Shown here piece after piece: positions 1 to 5,651 of a stretch of 6,279 nt of DNA (position 1 is the stretch's first letter; each line of letters opens with the position of its first letter). The stretch lies in assembly GCA_003641675.1 (NCBI GenBank), contig QNBI01000134.1, forward strand, positions 1 through 6,279. Direction: 5' to 3'. The position numbers were made by a program, and so were the translations under genes. Under the pieces are notes generated by a model. That model saw only the letters and a program-made list of their open reading frames with translations, ran no database searches and had not been told where the DNA came from. Source of the DNA: Spirochaetota bacterium (GTDB taxonomy: Bacteria; Spirochaetota; Spirochaetia; SZUA-6).

Positions 1-940
1 AAGTTTCAACATTATTTATAAGAGTAGGTTTGCCGAAAAGCCCTTCAATAGCAGGATACGGCGGTTTTCCTCTTGCACAAGCCCTTTTCCCTTCTATTGA
101 TTCAAGCAATGCTGTTTCTTCTCCGGACATATATGCTCCGGCCCCTTTATATATTTTAACATCAAAACTAAAGTTCTTCCCCAAAATATTTTTGCCTAAA
201 AAACCTTTCTCCTCCGCCTGTGCTATTGCGATTTTAAGCCTTCTAATGGCCAGCGGGTATTCTGCCCGTACATAAATGTAGCCCTCATCCGACCCGATTG
301 CATACGCTCCTATAAGCATTCCTTCCAACACTGCCTGAGGGTCTCCCTCCAGAACCGACCTATCCATAAATGCACCCGGATCGCCTTCATCTGCATTGCA
401 GATCATATATTTCTTATCACCCCTGGAATTATGTGCAAAACCCCACTTTATACCTGTGGGAAATCCGGCACCGCCCCTCCCCCGAAGTCCCGACGTCTTA
501 ATTTCCTCTATCACCTCTTCCGGAGACATCTGTAGAAGGACCTTCTTTAACGCCTCGTATCCGTTAACGTCTAAATACTCATCTATATCTTCCGGATTAA
601 TTACCCCGGAATGAGCAAGAACTATCTTGTGCTGTTTTGTAAAGTATGAATAGCCGGGCTCCACAAGCCAGTCCTCTATTACTTCGCCCTTTTCAACATG
701 CCGTTTAATTATCTCCCGGGCACGTTTTTCATCCACTTCGCCGTATAGATAACTTTTTCCGCCAGTCTCCCTTATTTCCACCAGCGGTTCTCTATGGCAG
801 GCACCTATACAACCTGTTGGTTTAAGTATAATACCCTTCTCTTTAATAAGAGATTCCTCGCTAAAGATCTCATAGGCATGGCGTGCTCCAGCGGCTATTC
901 CGCAGGAACCTAATCCGACAACAACTTCTTTAACAGGCAT
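1..940 (-). CDS. nuoF: NuoF/HydB-type NADH-binding flavoprotein subunit, 3' end missing (partial)
   Basis: This is the NADH-oxidising FMN/Fe-S subunit of a complex I-like or NADH-dependent (possibly bifurcating) hydrogenase complex, presumably cytoplasmic. It passes electrons from NADH via FMN to Fe-S clusters. The first 313 codons are visible. Residues 1-85 form a thioredoxin-like ferredoxin domain with GSCGIAAGA (Cys13) and TGCIGACH (Cys44, Cys48). The 51-kDa core follows from about residue 115: FMN-loop GLRGRGGAGFPTG (151-163), CNADEGDPGAF (181-191), and GAGAYMSGEETALLESIEGK (266-285). The C-terminal part, with the [4Fe-4S] motif and any extra ferredoxin domain, lies off the window. The ATG at 940 has a strong AAGGAAG site 8 nt upstream, inside the 3' end of the NuoE-type gene, whose stop is only 3 nt away. 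The fused N-terminal domain favours a HydB/Hnd-type enzyme over classical respiratory NuoF. The family call is secure; the complex type is inferred. Confidence 0.93.
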   Translation of the reverse strand, partial: MPVKEVVVGLGSCGIAAGARHAYEIFSEESLIKEKGIILKPTGCIGACHREPLVEIRETGGKSYLYGEVDEKRAREIIKRHVEKGEVIEDWLVEPGYSYFTKQHKIVLAHSGVINPEDIDEYLDVNGYEALKKVLLQMSPEEVIEEIKTSGLRGRGGAGFPTGIKWGFAHNSRGDKKYMICNADEGDPGAFMDRSVLEGDPQAVLEGMLIGAYAIGSDEGYIYVRAEYPLAIRRLKIAIAQAEEKGFLGKNILGKNFSFDVKIYKGAGAYMSGEETALLESIEGKRACARGKPPYPAIEGLFGKPTLINNVET

Positions 941-943
941 TTT

Positions 944-1408
944 TTAATCTTCCTTGAATTTTTTTAGAATCTTTTTAAGTTTATCCCCGTTAAGCTTACC
1001 GTAAACCTCTCCATCTATCATAACAACTGGTGCAAGAGAACAGCATCCGAGGCATGCCACCCTCTCTACTGTAAATTTCATATCTTTAGTTGTCTGTCCG
1101 GGATTTACTGCAAGCTCATTTTCTATTGTCTGGTCCAGCATCTCGGCGCCGGAAACATGGCATGCAGTCCCATGACAGACCTTGATAACATGCTTTCCAA
1201 TCGGCTCAAAGCGGAACTGTGCATAGAACGTGGCAACCCCGTATATTTCCGCACCCGATTTTCCTGTTATCCGGCCTATTTCCTCCATAGCTTCACGGGG
1301 AAGATAACCGTATATTTCCTGAGTTTTCTGAAGCAGAGGTATAACATTGCCCCGCTCTAAAGACCACTCCTTAAGAACATCCTTAAATTCTCTTTCCATG
1401 AAATCCAT
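944..1408 (-). CDS. nuoE: NuoE/HydC-type [2Fe-2S] thioredoxin-like subunit
   Basis: This is the 24-kDa-type electron-transfer subunit that works with the NuoF-like flavoprotein of NADH dehydrogenases and NADH-dependent [FeFe] hydrogenases. The protein has 154 residues, about the usual size. An N-terminal helical region (5-65) contains the family pattern NVIPLLQKTQEIYGYLP and GKSGAEIYGVATFYAQF. The thioredoxin-like [2Fe-2S] domain carries all four ligands: Cys78-x4-Cys83 (CHGTACHVSGA) and Cys119-x3-Cys123 (CLGCCSLAPVVMIDG); Cys122 is an extra cysteine. The ATG at 1408 is chosen because a GAGTGAG stretch lies upstream; a second ATG at 1399 has no better site. The gene starts inside the end of the helicase gene (52-nt overlap) and ends 3 nt before the NuoF-type gene. 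The family call is firm. Whether it serves a hydrogenase, a formate dehydrogenase or complex I is not decidable here. Confidence 0.95.
   Translation of the reverse strand: MDFMEREFKDVLKEWSLERGNVIPLLQKTQEIYGYLPREAMEEIGRITGKSGAEIYGVATFYAQFRFEPIGKHVIKVCHGTACHVSGAEMLDQTIENELAVNPGQTTKDMKFTVERVACLGCCSLAPVVMIDGEVYGKLNGDKLKKILKKFKED
949..955 (-). promoter_or_regulatory. ribosome binding site of the NuoF-type gene
   Basis: The minus strand reads AAGGAAG, followed by 8 nt and the ATG at 940. The site lies within the last codons of the upstream NuoE-type gene, so translation of the two subunits is probably coupled. It fixes the start of the flavoprotein gene. Confidence 0.75.
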
Positions 1409-2952
1409 TTTTTCTCACTCGTTAATTTATGTTTGAACATGCCTCGATCAACAACTCTGAGACACCTGGATTGTAACATAGAATTTAGAGCTTCTTCAAG
1501 ATTATTCTCACTCCATTCTTTAAAAAGTCCGAAATCTCTAAATCTGTCAAGATACCCTCTAACCGTATCGTAGGAAGACTTTCCCTTTAAAACCTGTACT
1601 GCCCCTCTAACGGAGAACAGTTTTTTATGCCTTTTTATAAACCTTTCAATCTCATAAAAACCGTCGGGACTCCTGGCAGCTTCACCACTGCAGACATCGC
1701 AACCGCTACACGAAAATCTATCTTTCCACCCTACATATCTTAAAAGCTGCTCCCGCCTACAAATATCATCTGTTAAAGCATACTCCATTATTGCCGAATA
1801 CCGTTCCTTTTCTATTTTCGAAACTATTCCGTTTAAAAATATTACATCATCCACAGAGTATAACATTACCGCAGACGCTTTTCTACCGTCTCGTCCCCCT
1901 CTTCCGCTTTCCTGAAGATACGATTCCACAGACCGCGGAACATCGTAATGGACAACAGTCCTTACATTTTTTTTATTCACTCCCAGGCCATAGGCAGATG
2001 TCGCGCAGAGAATTCCGTTTTCGGAGTTAAGAAACCAGTTTTCTATACTCTCACGTTCCTGACCTGTTAACCCTGCATGGTAGAACTTAACATCATCGAT
2101 CGCCATGAAATTCCCATTTAAGCTAATTACACTTCCTCTGTCATTGCTCCTGCTAAATGCTTCCAGATAAGCGAAAATCTTTCCTGCCAACTCTTCCGCT
2201 CTTTTCCGGGAGCGTGTAAAAATAAGCATCGGCCTTCCCTCTCCTTGTATTAACTTCTGAACCGCAATGCTCTTTGAAATGCAGGGAATAACGGAATATC
2301 GAATATTCGGCCTATCCGGATTCTCCACCACATTATGAGGATTCCTCCCGAAGTATAAATATTGTTTAATTTTATTAATCACTCTTTCCGAGGCTGTGGC
2401 GGTAAAGGCTGTGACAGAGGCACTATTAAATCTATCTATAAAACGGCCTAACCTTAAATACGACGGCCTAAAACTCTCGCCCCATTCGGAAACACAGTGA
2501 GCTTCGTCTATTACAATGGACGCTATATTAATCCCGGAAAAAAAACTGATATTTTCCTCATTTTCAAGCGCTTCCGGAGTGGTAAAGATTATCCGTGTTT
2601 CTCCCCTCTTTATGCTGCTGTTAAGCTCTATAAGTGCGCGTTTCTTTATTCCGCCTTTTATAATACCACTTTTAATACCGGCATTATTAAGTCTTAAAAC
2701 CTGGTCCCTTATAAGGGCAAGCAGAGGTGAAACAACTAGCGTTATACCCTCCTTTAAAAGAGACGGAAGCATATAACAAATTGATTTCCCACTGCCGGTA
2801 GGGAGTACTACAATTTGGTCTATATGGTCCAAAAGGTTTGATATTACAAATCTTTGAATTGGATACAGATAACGAATTTTAAAAATATCAAGTGCTATTT
2901 TCTCTATTGGGGATGTTTTTACCTTACAGTTCGTTTCGTCTGCGCCGGCGAT
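1357..2952 (-). CDS. recQ: RecQ-family ATP-dependent DNA helicase, apparent ATC start
   Basis: This is a superfamily 2 helicase of 3'-5' RecQ type, which unwinds DNA during recombination and repair. Numbering from the ATC at 2952 gives 531 residues. The Q-motif region YLYPIQRFVI lies at about 27-36, Walker A PTGSGKS at 51-57, DEAHCVSEWGESFRP (motif II plus the RecQ aromatic loop) at 149-163, and FTATA at 183-187. RPNIRYS follows near 214, then YHAGLTGQERE near 291 and QESGRGGRDGR (motif VI) at 347-357. Zinc-binding Cys are at 398, 415, 418 and 421, and a winged-helix-like region spans about 430-505. No HRDC domain is present. The first conventional start, TTG at 2832, would remove the Q motif. 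The frame is open to a stop at 2958-2956 and contains no ATG, GTG or TTG before 2832. The ATC follows AAAGGA by 6 nt, so it is the likeliest start or a changed ATG. The 3' end overlaps the NuoE-type gene by 52 nt. Confidence 0.9.
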   Translation of the reverse strand: MAGADETNCKVKTSPIEKIALDIFKIRYLYPIQRFVISNLLDHIDQIVVLPTGSGKSICYMLPSLLKEGITLVVSPLLALIRDQVLRLNNAGIKSGIIKGGIKKRALIELNSSIKRGETRIIFTTPEALENEENISFFSGINIASIVIDEAHCVSEWGESFRPSYLRLGRFIDRFNSASVTAFTATASERVINKIKQYLYFGRNPHNVVENPDRPNIRYSVIPCISKSIAVQKLIQGEGRPMLIFTRSRKRAEELAGKIFAYLEAFSRSNDRGSVISLNGNFMAIDDVKFYHAGLTGQERESIENWFLNSENGILCATSAYGLGVNKKNVRTVVHYDVPRSVESYLQESGRGGRDGRKASAVMLYSVDDVIFLNGIVSKIEKERYSAIMEYALTDDICRREQLLRYVGWKDRFSCSGCDVCSGEAARSPDGFYEIERFIKRHKKLFSVRGAVQVLKGKSSYDTVRGYLDRFRDFGLFKEWSENNLEEALNSMLQSRCLRVVDRGMFKHKLTSEKKWISWKENLRMFLRSGL

Positions 2953-2958
2953 TTTTTA

Positions 2959-2964
2959 TCCTTT
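2959..2964 (-). promoter_or_regulatory. ribosome binding site in front of the helicase ATC start
   Basis: The minus strand reads AAAGGA, then 6 nt, then ATC where a start codon is expected. It lies immediately after the stop codon of the PilZ-like gene. The spacing is ideal for initiation at 2952. No such site precedes the TTG at 2832, where the minus strand reads ATATCAAACCTT. Confidence 0.55.
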
Positions 2965-3633
2965 TTACCTTTTTTTTGTAATACTCAACCGGAAAAAATA
3001 GTCATCTGCAATTTCTACAAGTTCAGGAGAAAAATCTATTTCGTAATGGACCTTATAGTAGTTGTTGATAGGTCCCTCTACCTTCGTTATTCTCCCGGAA
3101 ACTATAAACTGGTATAGCTGAAAATATAGTTTGGAAACAAAACTCATGCCTTCTTTTAAATCTGGAATATTGGCAGGTACTGCCAATATTATTTTATTAA
3201 CGGAGACAACAAGAAGTTTTGTCTGGACTTTTAATTTGCCGAACTGTGATTCTACAAAATTATTAAAACGCATAATCTTTGCAGTCTCGGGATTCATAAC
3301 AATTTGCTTATCTTTAAAACTTTCATATTGAGTCTTTAGAGACTCAAAGGATGTTATATAGTCTCCGATTATTTCAATTAGGTCATTTGGGCAGCTCTTA
3401 TAGGAAATGTCAAGCATACATACATTGGGTTTACCCTTAACGGCTCCGACCCTGTCCAGAATGCCCCGTACAAAAAAATTTATTGGCTGCTTATTGCCGC
3501 TCCGTTGAAAGGTAAAATTAATGGAACACATTTTCCTCTGGAATTTCTGAAAAAAAACAGTTTCCTGCCTGCTTAAAATTACAAGCAGGATTGCCCTTTT
3601 CATCGAAAGCTGAAAAGGGGCGCATATAAGCAT
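2965..3633 (-). CDS. PilZ-like protein of spirochaete type, main part (5' end in another frame)
   Basis: This 222-residue open frame resembles, from memory, a PilZ-containing protein family of spirochaetes. An N-terminal PilZN-like region (FFQKFQRKMCSINFTF, then QPINFFVRGIL) is followed by a linker (CPNDLIEIIGDYITSF) and a C-terminal beta-rich PilZ-like part (about 108-215, ending in SPELVEIADDYFF). PilZ proteins bind c-di-GMP through RxxxR and (D/N)xSxxG. Here the matching stretch appears to be VVSVNKI (142-148), which lacks the Asp/Asn and Gly, so ligand binding is doubtful. No signal peptide is evident; the hydrophobic stretch AILLVIL is short and probably a core beta strand. The ATG at 3633 has only a weak AGAAG upstream and looks internal, because the adjacent 41-codon ORF supplies the missing N-terminus. 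The gene is first in the minus-strand operon. The family assignment is tentative; that it is coding is likely, given the operon fit and the protein-like composition. Confidence 0.6.
   Translation of the reverse strand: MLICAPFQLSMKRAILLVILSRQETVFFQKFQRKMCSINFTFQRSGNKQPINFFVRGILDRVGAVKGKPNVCMLDISYKSCPNDLIEIIGDYITSFESLKTQYESFKDKQIVMNPETAKIMRFNNFVESQFGKLKVQTKLLVVSVNKIILAVPANIPDLKEGMSFVSKLYFQLYQFIVSGRITKVEGPINNYYKVHYEIDFSPELVEIADDYFFRLSITKKR
3166..3190. repeat. perfect 11-bp inverted repeat with 3-nt loop inside the PilZ-like gene
   Basis: The arms AATATTGGCAG and CTGCCAATATT are perfectly complementary and separated by GTA. The repeat lies in coding sequence for residues around ILAVPANIPD. On the plus strand it is followed by an AT-rich run (ATTATTTTATTA), so it could act as a weak terminator for antisense transcription. 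On the minus strand no T-tract follows. A chance repeat this long is uncommon, but a function is not shown. Confidence 0.6.
3568..3589 (-). repeat. hairpin CCTGCTT/AAGCAGG inside the PilZ-like gene
   Basis: Perfect 7-bp arms flank an 8-nt loop. On the coding (minus) strand the hairpin is followed, after about 10 nt, by a run of eight T (forward A run 3550-3557). That makes it loosely similar to an attenuator, though the T-run is too distant for a standard terminator. It codes for residues around VILSRQE. Confidence 0.3.
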
Positions 3634-3641
3634 ATAATCTT

Positions 3642-3758
3642 CTATTTAACAAGTGTCTGAGCCTGAACAAGACCCGTTTTTTTAACAGCGTAGGGATTAA
3701 AACGTATCATTTGTTCGGCATATTTTGCAAAGTAAGATTGAATTTGACTTTTTCCCAT
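3642..3758 (-). pseudogene. 5' fragment of the PilZ-like gene, separated by an apparent 1-nt frameshift
   Basis: A short frame begins MGKSQIQSYFAKYAEQ and ends in a TAG at 3644-3642. An in-frame ATG three codons upstream (3767) overlaps the -10 box and is unlikely to be used. The peptide fits the start of spirochaete PilZ proteins (S-Q-I-x-x-Y-[FY] at the N-terminus, then a strand leading into a conserved core). One extra A in the AAA run (forward TTT, 3645-3647) would continue the frame as LVK-IEDYMLICAPF and join the 222-residue ORF. The shift must fall in exactly this trinucleotide: one frame stops at TAG and the other at an overlapping TAA. Either the gene is broken, the base call is wrong, or ribosomes shift here. 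Confidence 0.55.
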
Positions 3759-3765
3759 AGCTTCC

Positions 3766-3793
3766 ATTTTATTTGTAGTTCAAGCAGTGTCAA
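3766..3793 (-). promoter_or_regulatory. sigma70-type promoter for the PilZ-like/recQ/nuoEF operon
   Basis: On the minus strand a perfect TTGACA (3793-3788) is followed by 16 nt and TAAAAT (3771-3766), one mismatch from TATAAT. The predicted transcription start is near 3759-3758, which coincides with the ATG at 3758. The mRNA would therefore be leaderless or nearly so. It is the only strong promoter seen upstream of the four minus-strand genes. Confidence 0.55.
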
Positions 3794-3880
3794 GCCTCTG
3801 TATAAAATTAACAATTCGTAAAATTCATCCTGATACAGGGTGTTATATAGAACCATATAGAGAGACCTGTCTTCTAACCT

Positions 3881-3906
3881 TTGACATACACAAATGTATT
3901 GACATA
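3881..3906 (+). repeat. tandem TTGACATA direct repeat upstream of the AIR-synthase-like gene
   Basis: TTGACATA occurs at 3881-3888 and again at 3899-3906, an 18-bp period. Each copy contains a consensus -35 box. The second is positioned to serve the gene at 3938. The first may be an alternative promoter (weak CATAAG at 3903-3908) or part of an operator. Confidence 0.45.
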
Positions 3907-3926
3907 AGGGGCAAAATAGTTATGCT
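3899..3926 (+). promoter_or_regulatory. putative promoter of the AIR-synthase-like/phosphatase operon
   Basis: TTGACA (3899-3904) is followed by 16 nt and TATGCT (3921-3926), four of six matches to the -10 consensus. The start of transcription would fall near 3933, only about 5 nt before the ATG at 3938. No Shine-Dalgarno sequence precedes that ATG, which fits an almost leaderless message. Confidence 0.4.
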
Positions 3927-3937
3927 CCTAACTTGTA

Positions 3938-4990
3938 ATGAAAGAACAAGAAACATCGGACAAAGGGAAGCTGGTTCAAAGGGTACTAAGCGAGGGTAAG
4001 CTTCCTCAGGACATACTGGATAAGCTACTCGCTTTTACAACAGACAGAAAGGAAACAGAAGATATTATCGTAGGAGCCGAAACAGGTGAAGATGCAGCAG
4101 TTGTACGTGGTCTGGACAGACTTATAATTAGTGCAGACCCTATAACTTTCACAGAAGAAAATATCGGAATCTATACTGTTGCCGTAAATTGCAATGATAT
4201 AGTTGCAATGGGCGGTGTTCCCAAATATTTAACTACCACTATACTTATACCAATAGGAACTCTCCATAACAGGCTAAAAGCTGTATTTAAAGAAATAGGA
4301 ACCGCTGCAAAAGCCGCTGGTATTAACTGGGTAGGCGGACACACAGAAGTCACAACTGCAGTAAACAAAATCATAGCCTCCGGACATGTTGTTGGATTTC
4401 TTACAGGGAAAGCCACTCCGTCATCCGGTGCAAAGGCAGGGGAAGATATAGTAATGACCAAATGGGCGGGCATGGAAGGAACAACTCTAATTGCCAGGGA
4501 ATTCCCTGAAAAAACTAAAACTATTTTGGGGGACACCGGTTTTAAAGAAGTAGAAAATTGGTTAAAAGAACCGGGCATTTCCATAATAAAAGAGGGACAA
4601 ATACTAAAGGGTATTGAGATTTCCGCAGCACATGATCCTACAGAGGGCGGTATTGCAACTGGTATTCATGAAATTTGTATGCGTTCAGGAACCGGTGCTG
4701 TAATATCGAAAGAAAGCATTCTACTGCGCAGAGAGTCGTCTCTTTTAACAGAAGCATTCGGAATAGACCCTCTGGGGTTATTAAGTTCCGGAGTCTTACT
4801 CTTCACCGCTTCCCACGATGAGGCTAAAAGAGCTGTAGCGCGTTTAAAACAAAAGGGTATAGATTCTGCAGTCATAGGGAAAATTACAGACAGAGAAGGT
4901 GAAATACTTATTAAAAGCGGAAAAGACACTGAAAGACTCCCCATCTTTACAGCAGATGAAATAATTAAAGCTCTTAAGAGAAAGGTTTAG
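3938..4990 (+). CDS. AIR synthase-related (PurM/HypE superfamily) protein
   Basis: This 350-residue protein belongs to the ATP-binding PurM superfamily (PurM, PurL, ThiL, SelD, HypE). The N-terminal AIRS domain has GAETGEDAAVV (46-56), SADPITFTEENIGIYTVAVN (65-84) and CNDIVAMGGVPKYLTTTILIP (85-105). GGHTEVT lies at 133-139. The C-terminal AIRS_C domain (about 168-330) carries AHDPTEGGIATGIHEIC (231-247). It is closest in look to HypE-like AIR synthase-related proteins of unknown substrate. It does not end in the PR-x-C tail that true HypE needs for thiocarboxamide transfer, and no other hyp gene is near, so HypE function is doubtful. About 20 extra residues precede the usual GKLPxxxL start. 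The ATG at 3938 has no ribosome binding site but is the first start after an in-frame stop. It is followed 3 nt later by the histidine phosphatase gene. Confidence 0.85.
   Translation: MKEQETSDKGKLVQRVLSEGKLPQDILDKLLAFTTDRKETEDIIVGAETGEDAAVVRGLDRLIISADPITFTEENIGIYTVAVNCNDIVAMGGVPKYLTTTILIPIGTLHNRLKAVFKEIGTAAKAAGINWVGGHTEVTTAVNKIIASGHVVGFLTGKATPSSGAKAGEDIVMTKWAGMEGTTLIAREFPEKTKTILGDTGFKEVENWLKEPGISIIKEGQILKGIEISAAHDPTEGGIATGIHEICMRSGTGAVISKESILLRRESSLLTEAFGIDPLGLLSSGVLLFTASHDEAKRAVARLKQKGIDSAVIGKITDREGEILIKSGKDTERLPIFTADEIIKALKRKV
4978..4985 (+). promoter_or_regulatory. ribosome binding site of the histidine phosphatase gene
   Basis: GAGAAAGG lies within the last codons of the upstream gene, 8 nt before the ATG at 4994. 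It supports that start and translational coupling. Confidence 0.55.
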
Positions 4991-4993
4991 AAT

Positions 4994-5605
4994 ATGGGCA
5001 CTATTTACGTTGCAAGGCATGCACTAACGGACGGGCACGGGAAAAAGATAGTATTAAGCTGGACACCGGGAATTTATCTAAATAAAGAAGGGAGAGAGCA
5101 GACAAACAAACTTTCGGAAACTCTTACTCCGGTTAATTTCACAAAGATTATAAGCAGCCCGATAGAAAGAGCATTTGAAACCGCATCTATAGTTGCAAAA
5201 TCCAAAGGTCTAAATGTAGTAACAGATGATCATTTTGCAGAATGGTATATGGGAATCTGGACAGGCAGGACCTTTACGGAAATTAAGAATGATTTCCCGG
5301 AGGATTTTAAGACATGGCGCACAACACCGGAAAAATTAAGGGTGGAACACGCAGAAACACTCGAGGCAGTTTCGGAAAGGACATTAGAAGGCTTAAAAAC
5401 AGTAGCGGGAAAGTATAGAGAAGACACGGTACTTATTGTATCGCATAAAGACCCGATCCGGGCCATGCTCACGAAGCTTCTTGGAACTCCTGTAGGTTTT
5501 ATAAAAAGATTAGATATTGAAATGGCCTCTGTTTCGCGGATAAGATTTAATAACGGCCATTTTATACTCGATATGTTAAACTATATACCCTGGAAACCTT
5601 TTTAA
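4994..5605 (+). CDS. histidine phosphatase superfamily (phosphoglycerate mutase-like) protein
   Basis: This 203-residue branch-1 histidine phosphatase is probably a cytosolic phosphomonoesterase or mutase that uses a phosphohistidine intermediate. The catalytic tetrad is visible: Arg8-His9 (VARHALTDGHG, where the usual RHG is RHA), Arg59 (SSPIERAFETA), Glu83 (AEWYMGIWTG, the general acid position) and His151 (VSHKDPIRAML, where the usual SHG is SHK). Length fits stand-alone members (about 200). No membrane segment or signal peptide is seen. The gene is 3 nt downstream of the AIR synthase-like gene and shares its transcript, which hints that both act on one phosphorylated metabolite. The substrate cannot be read from sequence; cofactor-dependent phosphoglycerate mutase is unlikely because the protein is too short and lacks that family's longer insert. 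Confidence 0.9.
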   Translation: MGTIYVARHALTDGHGKKIVLSWTPGIYLNKEGREQTNKLSETLTPVNFTKIISSPIERAFETASIVAKSKGLNVVTDDHFAEWYMGIWTGRTFTEIKNDFPEDFKTWRTTPEKLRVEHAETLEAVSERTLEGLKTVAGKYREDTVLIVSHKDPIRAMLTKLLGTPVGFIKRLDIEMASVSRIRFNNGHFILDMLNYIPWKPF

Positions 5606-5606
5606 G

Positions 5607-5626
5607 GCCAGCCTGTTTAAGCCGGC
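5607..5626. terminator. weak hairpin between convergent genes
   Basis: GCCAGC (5607-5612) and GCCGGC (5621-5626) flank an 8-nt loop. The stem has one A-C mismatch on the plus strand, but a G-U wobble in minus-strand RNA. It lies 1 nt past the phosphatase stop and in the 46-bp gap before the convergent HD-GYP gene. No T-tract follows on either strand, so termination is only possible, not demonstrated. Confidence 0.3.
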
Positions 5627-5651
5627 AACCTCTATTAATCGCCCTTCTCTT

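Noticed and set aside
1357..2832. Helicase start at the TTG at 2832 (491 residues)
   Set aside because: It would remove the Q-motif region that is plainly encoded upstream in the same frame (YLYPIQRFVI), and it has no ribosome binding site.
2854..3117. Plus-strand 87-residue ORF spanning the recQ start and the PilZ-like 3' end
   Set aside because: It is antisense to coding sequence on both sides and its composition is not protein-like; no start signal is seen.
3827..3839. CCTG-ATA-CAGG short palindrome in the intergenic region
   Set aside because: Four-base arms are expected by chance; nothing around it supports an operator or terminator.
3787..3999. 70-residue plus-strand ORF across the divergent intergenic region
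   Set aside because: It overlaps promoters and the start of the AIR synthase-like gene in another frame, has no ribosome binding site and no recognisable family features.
4171..4584. 137-residue minus-strand ORF inside the AIR synthase-like gene
   Set aside because: It is antisense to a gene with clear conserved motifs and is best seen as a shadow frame.
3938..4990. Calling the PurM-like protein HypE or selenophosphate synthase
   Set aside because: It lacks the C-terminal PR-x-C tail of HypE and the N-terminal Cys/Sec-Lys active-site region of SelD; only the shared fold motifs are present.
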